Shown piece after piece: positions 24,401-33,202 of a stretch of 64,000 nt of DNA. The position numbers and the translations under genes are program-made. How positions within the stretch are numbered: the first letter of the stretch is position 1; every line of letters begins with the position of its first letter. This DNA comes from Trifolium pratense (lineage: Eukaryota > Streptophyta > Magnoliopsida > Fabales > Fabaceae). The notes below the pieces were generated by a model. It saw only the letters and a list, made by a program, of their open reading frames with translations. It did no database searches and had not been told where the DNA came from. The stretch covers positions 27,020,409-27,084,408 of the forward strand of contig NC_060065.1 in the NCBI RefSeq assembly GCF_020283565.1, given 5' to 3'.

Positions 24401-24542
24401 AGATTATGTTCAGAGAGGCATTATAGATATTAAGTTTGTTGATACTGAAAATCAATGGGCTGACATATTTACTAAAGCCTTACCTGTTGAAAGATTTGAT
24501 TTTATAAAGAAAAATATGAACATGTTTTCAATCTCTGAATAA
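21402..24542 (+). pseudogene. pol: pol of element C, broken at two sites
   Basis: Pol in order: protease ([10 protein letters not shown] just after 21421), integrase with HKRLGH...CGSC zinc region and DHGGEF/VVERKNR core motifs, reverse transcriptase (YVDDI at about 23600) and RNase H ([15 protein letters not shown]) ending at TAA 24540-24542. A one-base loss in a T-run at about 22383 ends the first frame at 22404, and a TAA at 22635-22637 stands where D has GAA. The RT-RNase H part 22647-24542 (631 codons) is open. Pol lies in a different frame from gag. Unlike E and F, its final stop is not in a leaky context. Confidence 0.92.
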
Positions 24543-24990
24543 AATTTTTTTTTTGGCTTCTAAGGTGTAAGAGGTTAAGTATCTCAGAACTTCTGTTTCA
24601 GAACATCTGAACACATAAGATCTGAAGTACTTAACTCTGATAGAATCTTTTCAACACAGAGGCTCTGACCTATCTAAGTGGAAAACGTTCAGTCTTCACT
24701 ACTGAGCAGTTATTCACTAAGTTGGCAGTTACCAAGTAATCTTTTACACGTGGCTTATGTGTGTCAGGTAGTGGGTGGTTTATGATGATTTTTAGTATTC
24801 AAATTTTTGTCAATAAGCGTAACTTCCCAAATTTGCCATTTTTGTGTTAACTGTACGCATTTAAATAAACTTGCACAATACACTTGCACATTTTTCACTC
24901 TCACAACCTACACTTTTATTTCTCTCTAAACCTTCAACAAAACTTTCTTTCTTTCTCTCGTTAGCATCAACCCTAACCCTAAACTTCATC

Positions 24991-25188
24991 ATGCCTGCTT
25001 CTTCTTCAACTTCAACAACTAAGATCCCTCCGTTCATGTTCAAGAATCTTCAAATAGTTGGGAACGAGATGGAATTCCCTGAATCTCAACTAACTCTACT
25101 TCCTGAGAAGATGGTCGACTTTGATAGTTTGAAAGCAAATGGTTTTGATGTGAAGCCTTACTTCTCTGCTCAGGGTTGGGATAAATGA
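24991..25188 (+). pseudogene. Truncated third ORF of element C
   Basis: A 65-codon remnant starting MPASSSTSTT. Its end (MVDFDSLKANGFDVKPYF, then SAQGW) resembles the first part of the plant 'putative plant transposon protein' domain often carried as a third ORF by SIRE/Maximus elements. It stops at TGA and the remainder is absent, replaced by a few hundred bases of AT-rich spacer. An in-frame upstream ATG at 24871 would give 105 codons. I read this as a deletion derivative of an element that once had a full third ORF. Confidence 0.5.
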
Positions 25189-25304
25189 GTGAGTAGTTAC
25201 GCTTTGGTTTTTGCTTTTGAAATAAATTTCACCTCCGTAACAACCAATTCCTATCTTTGATTGTCTTGGTTTCCTAAATTTATGTTTTTTACTTTTTGAT
25301 AATG

Positions 25305-25746
25305 ACAAAAGGGGGAGTAGTTACGCATTAATTGATATGTTTCAAAAAGCTGAAACCACGCTTTATACGCTTTATGTTTGTGTTGTTATTAAAGTTGTTT
25401 AGCAAATATTTGTTTTAATTGCGGGGACTAAGTATTTTAAACTGAAAATAAATTTCATTAGTAAGGATAAGTTAAGAGTGCAATTTTAACTTAACCTTAT
25501 GAGACTTAGGGGGAGAGCTTGCAAACCTCTCGTCCTGAAGAAAAATATGAAATTTAATTTTATTTTAATTACTTAATCTTATACTAAATTAAAATATCAT
25601 GGATAAATCCTAAAGCTAAGGCTTTAAGAAGTATCAATCTTAGGGGGAGCTTGCAAACCTCACAAACCTAAGAGAAACATGATAAGTTAATTTAACAACA
25701 ATTGTCAATTAATACTTATGTTTGTCATCATCAAAAAGGGGGAGAT
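25305..25746 (+). repeat. Repeated GGGGGAG purine tracts before the 3' LTR of C
   Basis: AAAGGGGGAGTAG (about 25308), TTAGGGGGAGAGCTTGCAAA (about 25507), TTAGGGGGAGCTTGCAAACC (about 25640) and AAAGGGGGAGATTG (ending 25747). The last is the true polypurine tract; the others look like duplicates of it. Confidence 0.75.
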
Positions 25747-26840
25747 TGTTGGAACAAAATTGATTTAAAAATGTTTGCCCCTAAATCTATTAAGGTTTTG
25801 ATGATAACAAAGTATTAATATACAATTGGAAGGACTAAAAATTTATTTTAAGTGTGCAGAACTTAGCTTCAGACAAGCTCTGAAGAAAGCTCAGAAGACA
25901 AGTCCTCAGAAGTTCGCGAGAACTCAGAAGATAAGAATCTTCAGAAGTTACTTACATCAGAGGATGAAGACATCAGAACTTACTATAGTCTGAAGTGAAT
26001 CATCTCTGAGGTATATTTTGAATGGTGTGAAGATTCGAGTTTGAAGGTCAACTCTCTTACCTATGAAGAAAAGGACCTCTCAACCTTGATCAGAACAGCT
26101 ACTTACATTTTGTCTGTCCACAATGGAGAACGTGGGCTATCAGACTTATTAGCTGAATAAGGAAAGTCTTCTCTGCACATGGTCAAAGTGTCTGAAACTC
26201 TTACTCTGTTTTGGAAACGACCAAACTGCATCAGACAAGTTGCTTGAAGACAAAAGTTTATCTTCATCAACGGTCATCTTTGCAACGACTCTTTCTCAGT
26301 CCTATATATACTAGAAGAATCAAGTTGCAAAGATATCAACTATCATTACACGCGCTCGAACAAATTCTGATTTGCGAATACAAGCTTTGAACCTCTGTAC
26401 TAGTGTTTTTAACTCTTAGTCCAAATACTTTGTAATCACTGTATTTGTTTATTAAGGTTCTTTTAAGAGCAGTTGTACTCATTCATCAAATTCATTATCT
26501 CTGTTATTTGAGAAGTCTTAAGCTTGTGTGCTTAAGTGAGAAGTCTTAAGCTTGTGTGCTTGAGCATAGTTGTGAAGTCTCTTGCTTGTGTGCTTGAGCA
26601 TTTGTAATCTTGTGTGATTATAGTGAAATCCCTTGGAAGTGCAAGGGGACTGGACTACTCTCGTTTTGTGAGAGGAACTAGTATAAATTGCTTGTGTGAT
26701 CTCTCTCTCTCTCTCTTATCTCGTGTTATTTGTGTTACTTATCCGCTGCTATTGTAGTTGAGTTAAGAACTTTTTAAAAAGTTTTAACTTGGCTAAAACA
26801 CAATTCAACCCCCCCCCCTTCTTGTGTTTTCACACCTTCA
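25747..26840 (+). repeat. 3' LTR of element C
   Basis: 1094-bp direct repeat of 17840-18928, followed by the target duplication TGTTC. Confidence 0.95.
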
Positions 26841-27405
26841 TGTTCTTGAGTTTAAACCTCTATAAATCTCGTTTTTAACCATTAGATTCGTTCATACATC
26901 ATGATAAGAGCATGTTAAACATGTTATGAACCTTAGAATCGATTTCCATTAAGAAAATCCATCCAAAACTAAAACGAAAATGGGGTGGAGGAAGTTCGGG
27001 TGAGGAGAAATCGACATTCTCCCCTTCCTCGTATCACCCACGAATATGAAATCTAGTCTCTTACCTTGGATCGACGAACTCACGAAGATTGCTCCTCGAA
27101 TCCCTCCTCCAAGCTCTTGCCCTAGCTCTCCTCTTGCTCTCCCTTCTCTCTTCACTCTCACAAGAACATGAGAAATGAAATGTTCTCTCTCCCTCTTAGG
27201 CTATATGGCGCCCCCTCACAAGTCCACAAGGCCCATTGGGCCTCAAGCCCAATAGCTTGACCCAACTCGCGTTAACTCTCACTAACTCGCGCGTTAACTA
27301 AAACTCTCGATAAATAACATAAAGTTATTATCTTACTTAAAAACCACGTCACCAAATAATTAAACACTTAAATAGTGAATAATAAATTTGGGTCGTTACA
27401 GTAAT

Positions 27406-27588
27406 CATATAAGATTTTAGTTTGCATACATACTTTTTTTTATCAAGTGATCTCGTTTTCTGAAAATTACGTATCAAATAGCGTAACTGCTTACTCCCTT
27501 CTATGGAATTTAAGGTACCAAATACCTTTTCTACTTACTTCTCTCTCGTTCTTTTGAAGTTTCTTCTCACATATTCACTTGGTGAATT
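27406..27588. other. No gene seen
   Basis: Ordinary AT-rich sequence to the right of the solo LTR. Confidence 0.4.
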
Positions 27589-28075
27589 TTTACTATCGGA
27601 CATCGAATGCACAGGCAAATTGTAATAAGAGTGTAACAGGAAACCTAGTTTCTATGAAAGGGCGGTGAAGTTTGACTAAAGCTAACGACATTGACTGCAG
27701 ATTTCGAATTTTATCAATCTGACAGTTCAATATCACATAATTGGACTGCCAAACGATTGAAAAAAAGAATTTTGGTGATCGGACTCCGAATGAATAGTTT
27801 TAGTCAAACTTCACGGCCCTTTCATAGAAACTAGGTTTTCGGTGACACTCTTATTATAATTTGTCTATGCATTTGGAGTTCGATTGTAAAAATTCTAATT
27901 CCTAATTTTTCTCAGTTCAATTAGGTGATATTAAACAGCCGGATTGATAAAATTTGAATTTTTCATTAAACGTTGGTAGTTTTAGTCAAACTTCACGACA
28001 CTTTCATAAAAACCGTGATTTCGGTGAGGCTGTTATTTCAATCCGTCTATGCATTCGAAGTCCGATCGTAAAAAT
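27589..28075. repeat. Hairpin-forming inverted and direct repeat cluster
   Basis: A block of about 95 bp containing TTTAGTCAAACTTCAC and CCTTTCATAGAAACTAGG occurs inverted at 27589-27682 and direct at 27799-27893, and again, more diverged, at 27980-28075. The first two copies could form a long hairpin with a spacer of roughly 115 bp; the two direct copies are about 180 bp apart. No gene is present. Confidence 0.75.
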
Positions 28076-28916
28076 TATGATTCTCAGTCGTGTGTTAGTC
28101 CAATTAGGTAATATTTGACTTTTACTAAAAAAAATAAATTGACACATTTCTTTGGATTTATGTGAATTACAATGAAGTAGATTTAAATTTCATAGCTTAA
28201 AAAAAAAATCATATATACACCAACGTTTGATTTAATATTGCCAAAAAAAAAAAATTAATACTAAATTTTCACAAAATAGGTACCCAGCAAGGACACAACC
28301 TCAGAATTTAATGGCAGATTGGTAACCACTGGACCAAGCAACTACTTGTTTCATTTGGTTGTTTAATATCTATAACTTGTACGCCTCGTCAATCTCCAGC
28401 ATCTTCACGCCGCCGTCACCATAGAACAGATTCTAAACCAGTCTCAATAGCGCCATCAAAATCATTCAAAGAATAATCCAACAATATTATTACAGAATTA
28501 TTAGCATTGAAAGAAATCAAATTTTTCTTTGCTATAAGATTCTGAATGACAGAAATTTAAACAAATTAATTTCATTGTTACTAGCTTTGAAAGCAATCAA
28601 ATTTTCGTTAGCCATAAAAGCAAAAGCAAGCTTCTGTGCACAGAGAGAGGAATGGAGAAACCGAGAAAGAGATTGGACTGATTGAGGAACGGAAAAAGAA
28701 AATGATATAAATTTCCAATCTTACCCCATATGCACCCATTGTTGAAAAGTATGCATAATCTTCAAAAACTCATGAAATAGCTCTATGAACTTTGGACTTG
28801 TGAATTCTTGTGATTCACTAGGAAATAAACTGCTTGAAAGATAGGTGTTTGATCATGAAGTGAACTAAGGCATTATTGACTCTTCTTGCACGCGCCCTTG
28901 TCATAGGACCTCATAA
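28076..28916. other. No gene seen
   Basis: AT-rich, with no open frame above 60 codons and no element that I can name. Confidence 0.4.
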
Positions 28917-30053
28917 GACCAAGTGCAATGGGTCTGTTGAAATTGAATTCAACACATAAAATCTATGTAATGGTGTGTTGAAAGTAGTGTTGAAGGTGAG
29001 TTGGAGGGGAGAGGTGATGAATTGATTCAACACAATTGAACATCAACAAGGGGGACCACGCGGCAACTTGTTTGTGGCTCACAGCAGGCGCGTGCATGCC
29101 ACGCGCAGACAGGAGGGAGTGGTACGCGGAGAGAGAGAAAAAAGTTGTGACACATGGCTGCATTCGATTGGTTCTTCGGATTTTTATCCAATTAATACTT
29201 TGAACTCAATTATTTCATAGCAAATTAATTTTTTATTTTTTCACCAAAATTCATAATTTTTTTTTGTCTATAAATAGAGACTTGGTTCATTTGATTTGGA
29301 CACAGAAAAAAAAATGGATTTTTTCACTATAATAATCTTATTAATATCTTCCTATTAGTGTTAATCTTGAAGTATTAGTCTTTTTTTAGTGAAATAAATC
29401 CCAATAATCACTTCAACAACACCCAAAATTCTTCTAATCATCCCAACAATTATCAAAATCCAAATCAAATTTTCAACCAACATCCTCGAAACATACCTAA
29501 TTTTGGTTTAACACCAAATTTCAACCAATCATCCTTTGTTCCAAACTTTCATCCATATTATGGATCTATGCTGAGAAATTCATCTCAAACACCCCCATTT
29601 TAAATTATTTGTATCGTACTAATTACGTTGCTTGTGTGTTGCATTGCATTTTAATTATTTGTATCATACTAATTACGTTACTTGTGTGTTGTATTTTAAA
29701 TTAAGTTAAGATGATTTGTATCGTATGAATTATTTAAATAAATTTTGTTTTTATTACAAAAAACTAAAATATAAATCGTTAAGTGTTAATTATTTTAATT
29801 TAATTTTAATCGATAATTGCTATTTTATTTAATCAAAAAAACGAAAATATAAATTTAAATAAAAATATGAAATAAAAATTTGTGGGGTAGAGAAAGTAGT
29901 GGGGTAGAGTGTTGAATGAAAAAACTATTGGAGAGGATAAAAGTTGAATGTGTGTTGAATACTTGAATGATTAGGTGGAAGAAAGAGAAAATGATATGGA
30001 GTGTTGGGAAGTGAAAAAGTGGTGTTGAAAGTTTGTGACCATTGTACATGGTT
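28917..30053. mobile_element. Non-autonomous PIF/Harbinger element
   Basis: 1137 bp flanked by TAA on both sides (28914-28916, 30054-30056). The left end is GACCAAGTGCAATGG and the right end, inverted, is AACCATGTACAATGG. TAA targets and short terminal repeats of this type are typical of PIF/Harbinger. No transposase is present, but a fragment resembling the element's accessory first ORF remains. Confidence 0.6.
29394..29603 (+). pseudogene. N-terminal fragment of a Harbinger-associated ORF1-like protein
   Basis: A 69-codon frame rich in Asn, Pro, Gln and Phe (NPNNHFNNTQNSSNHPNN near the start, FHPYYGSMLRNSSQTPPF at the end) stops at TAA 29601-29603. The expected start position reads ATA instead of ATG. 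Such low-complexity N termini precede the Myb-like domain in ORF1 proteins of plant Harbinger elements; that domain is absent here. The assignment rests on composition and on its place within a TAA-flanked element. Confidence 0.4.
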
Positions 30054-30547
30054 TAAGCTTTGGATTGCATCACTTATGTCTTGGATTGTGTCATCATCAT
30101 TACCCCTTAGATATGTTGAACTATCAAATTTATTAATTAAAATTTTAAATGCATTATGCATTATGCATGTGTCAACAGAATATACCCTATAGATCCGATT
30201 TTTTCCCTCGCGTACCGTGCGAGACCTGTGAGGCTCATGTACATTAGACGGAGCCATACATAAGGGTAGAAGAGTAATATTTTAAATGTAAAGTTTCATT
30301 CCATTGCATACACCCCAAATTGGGGGGAATGGAAAATAGAAGGAATGTGGTATTTGATGGAATAAGTTTCATTGTGTTCCATTTCATTCTCTTCATTTTT
30401 TGCAAATCCAAACAATGGAATCTAATTATTTACCACTCCATTCCATTCAGAGGCAGAACTATGGGGTGGCTGTGGAGGGCCGCGGTCACCCAAAAAAAAA
30501 TGAGAAATTACCTAAATACCCTTGAAATTTTTATAAAATTAGAAATA

Positions 30548-30694
30548 CTCCCTCCGGTCCTATATATAAGTGAAAGTTCATTTTTTAGATTCATTAAGAA
30601 TCTAATGTATCTAGACTATATTATGGATCAAATACATTAGATTCTTAATGAATCTAAAAATTGAATTTTCTCTTATATATAGGACCGGAGGGAG
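30548..30694. mobile_element. Stowaway-type MITE, near-perfect palindrome
   Basis: 147 bp with ends CTCCCTCCGGTCCTATATAT on both strands and TA target duplications (30546-30547, 30695-30696). The two halves are almost fully complementary (TTTAGATTCATTAAGAATCT in both), so a transcript would fold into a long hairpin. It sits inside the block that interrupts the right Harbinger-type arm. Confidence 0.93.
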
Positions 30695-31104
30695 TATATA
30701 CTATATATATTTGTCCATGCGCAATATTATCAGGTTGGAATTATAGGCCATATTGTTTTGCTGATGTTTAACCATATGAATGGCGTGGGTTCAAATCTCT
30801 TCTACCACAAGCATTTTGCTATATATCAATACAAAAAAGACCATTTTCTATTTTTTTATGATCAAATTTGAGCTTATTATGAGTTAATTTTTTGCATGAA
30901 ATGTAATTTTATATTTAATTTAGAGTTTAATGGATATAATATTATGTCGGTGTAAATTTTTAGAAATCAAACATTTTACCTTCTATTTTCTCGTTAATTT
31001 ATATTATAAATTTTTAGCAGCCCCTCCTAAAACATTTCCTATTCCGCCATTCCATTTCACTCCATCACATTCCATCAATCCAAACAAAGCCTAAAGTTCA
31101 AATT

Positions 31105-31900
31105 CAAATCAATTTTTCCAGAAAAAAAAAATTGAGAACTTTTTTTCTTGAAAATCAAAACATTTTTCCGCAAAAAACCGGGAACTTTTTTTCCGAAAAA
31201 AAAATAAAATTTTTTTTTCCAAAACAATATCAGAACATTTGTTCCGAAAAATATCAGATTTTTTTTTTCCAAATATAATATCAGAACTTTTTCTCGAAAA
31301 AAGATCGCAAACATTTTTTCCGGAAAACACCCCGGAATTGTTTTTATCTGAAATCAAAACTTTTTTCCGCGAAAAAATCGAGAACTTTTTTTCGGAAAAA
31401 TCGGGTACTTTTTTCAGAAAAAAAAAATCATAAATTTTTTCCAGAAAAAATATCAAAAACTTTTATTCTGGTAAAAATTCGGAATTGTTTTTATCTGAAA
31501 TCGAAAATTTTTTCTGGAAAAATCGAGAACTTTTTTTCCGATAAAATATCAGATCTTTTTCCCGAAAAAAAACCCCGGAATTGTTTTTTATCTAGAATCG
31601 AAACTTTTTCTGGAAAAAATCGGGAACTTTTTTTCCGAATAAAATATCATATATTTTTTCACGAAAAAAGATCGGACACTTTTTTTCGAAAAAACTCCAG
31701 AATTGTTTTTTTTATCTGAAATCAAAACTTTATTCGCAAAAATAATCGGGAACTTTTTCTCTAAAAATAATCGAAAACCTTTTTCCGAAAAAATATCAAA
31801 AACCTTTTTTTTGAATTTTTAAAAAATCAATTTTGAAAACTGAATTTTTTACTCAAAAACCAGTTTTGAAAAAAAAAAAATCAGTTATTAAACCAAAAAC
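31105..31900. repeat. Degenerate AT-rich repeats around TTTTTCCGAAAAA
   Basis: About 28-30-bp units of the form GAACTTTTTTTCCGAAAAAA with variable linkers (ATCGG, ATATCAGA) run through the whole stretch. Open frames rich in F, K and I on both strands are by-products of this composition. Confidence 0.7.
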
Positions 31901-32302
31901 CGGTTTTTAAAAGAAAAAACCGGTTAGAAAAATGGTTATGAACATAACCAGTTTTATAACTGGTTTTGTGAAAATCAATCCAGTTATGATATTTGGTTTT
32001 AATATCCGATTATGATATTTGGTTATGGATTGGTTATAAACGATTATTTTGGTTTATCCGTTATGCTCATCCTACTTGAAAAGGCACAGGGAAAGATATC
32101 ACAACCTGCCAAACACTCCTCAAACCTTCATACCGCTTCGAGAGAATTATGGAGAGCAACGAGATTATTCTAAATCCAGAACCATGAAATCTACAGAAAG
32201 TCCTAAACCTCTTTTTTAATAACTAGATGAGACAAAGCACCAGGCAAATGATGAGAATAAAGCAGGTTTCAGATCAGCAGTGAAACTCCTTTATTCCAAT
32301 AC

Positions 32303-32495
32303 AAAATGACAGGACCGACAAAAACCTCCAGAAGAGCAAACTGTTTGAAGAGGTTTTCAAAAACACGTCAAGTAACATAACTAACCTGATTAAGCATCTT
32401 GGTTGAGTCATAAGTACTGATTTCAGAAAATTGTGGAGACAGTGCAGATGTTGTGGCAGCGTGACCAGAATCGGGAGATGGACAACATAGGTAAC
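32303..32495. repeat. Second copy of duplicated host segment, with empty target site
   Basis: Resembles 1981-2034 joined to 8588-8717. The join contains GTAACATAACTAACC at 32372, with a single GTAAC and no inserted element. This is the unoccupied counterpart of the target of element A. It lies downstream of the host gene and may belong to its transcribed 3' region, but that is unproven. Confidence 0.75.
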
Positions 32496-33202
32496 ATTAG
32501 CAAAGCTAACAAATAATTGTCCTATTTTAAGGCTTTAAGCTATCCCCTTCAAGACTCTTTTCACGTTAAACAAAAGAACAGAGCAGGCCACAAACCTGCA
32601 GGCTAAATATGAGATATATTATATATATGCATTTTACTTGCTGCTAAGAATCAAGTCAAAGAAATCAGTCACAGTTAATCTTTATAAATTTTCAGCAAAC
32701 ATCTTCAACTATGGACATGTTTTACACTTTGATATTTTCTTCTCTAACAAATTACTCTAGTCTTTTTGTTTTACTTTAGTAAATAAAAATGAAGTTACCA
32801 AGGAAGAGGATAAGTAATTGCATATGCGCAACAGTGAATAGAAAAAAATGGAACAATTATGTCTTTTTATGTTTCACTTTGGTCAATATGGTACCAGAGT
32901 CATAATCATCTCCACAAGGTAAACTATCTGCTATGTACAGTAGTTGCGTACCATAAAACAACACAACACCAACATGCTTGATTTACAATCAAAACTAATT
33001 TAATGAATTCCACCCAACAAATGAAAACAAATAGTGGAATTAAAACCATCAAGGAAAACCATATACCCCCCCCCCCTTTTTCATTAGAGAAAACAGATAC
33101 AGAGAAAGGAGAAGAACATGTGTTACAGATTACAAATTTGATCTTGATATTGAGACGTAGCATGACTGAACATGTATTCTGAGAAAATAAAGTAGGTGCA
33201 TC

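Larger units (their letters stand above)
17840..26840 (+). mobile_element. SIRE-type Ty1/copia element C
   Basis: A 9.0-kb element has LTRs 17840-18928 and 25747-26840 and TGTTC target duplications (17835-17839, 26841-26845). The order is primer site, gag, pol (protease, integrase, reverse transcriptase, RNase H), a short third-ORF remnant and a purine tract. The LTRs differ at about six positions plus CT- and C-run length, so it is young, yet gag and pol contain several breaks. It is the same family as element D. It lies inside the solo LTR. Confidence 0.95.
16251..27400. mobile_element. Solo LTR (probably Ty3/gypsy), split by element C
   Basis: The outer ends are TGTAACACCCAAACCC and TTTGGGTCGTTACA, flanked by GTAAT on both sides (16246-16250, 27401-27405). 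Removing element C and its duplicated target leaves about 2.14 kb with TG...CA ends, a 5-bp target duplication and no second LTR or pol. That is the structure left by recombination between the LTRs of a complete element. Length and TGTAACA ends are typical of plant Ty3/gypsy LTRs, though no coding sequence is left to prove the superfamily. Orientation cannot be decided. Confidence 0.7.
13116..31091. mobile_element. Possible outer PIF/Harbinger-type element, heavily interrupted
   Basis: The left end GGATCTGTTTGGATTGATGG is followed by GGAATGG-rich sequence. The right end, read on the minus strand, is GGCTTTGTTTGGATTGATGG with similar sub-terminal sequence, and both are flanked by TAA, the three-base target of this superfamily. 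Inverted similarity continues inward: CATTGTTTGGAT occurs in both arms, the right one displaced by an inserted block at about 30450-31040. All other insertions between 13.9 and 30.05 kb would be nested inside. The alternative is two separate family members in opposite orientation. Confidence 0.4.

Noticed and set aside
24968..24983. Telomere-like CCCTAACCCTAAAC
   Set aside because: Only two units, inside the 5' part of an element's third ORF region; no array.
26949..27161. 70-codon minus-strand frame rich in G and R
   Set aside because: Within the solo LTR; no recognisable domain and no second copy to test.
30730..30830. tRNA/SINE-like B box GGTTCAAATCTC near 30790
   Set aside because: No matching A box at the right distance, no A-tail and no target duplication; could be chance.
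31075..31456. Open frames of 64-115 codons on both strands
   Set aside because: Products of the TTTTTCCGAAAAA repeat; low-complexity K/F/I peptides only.
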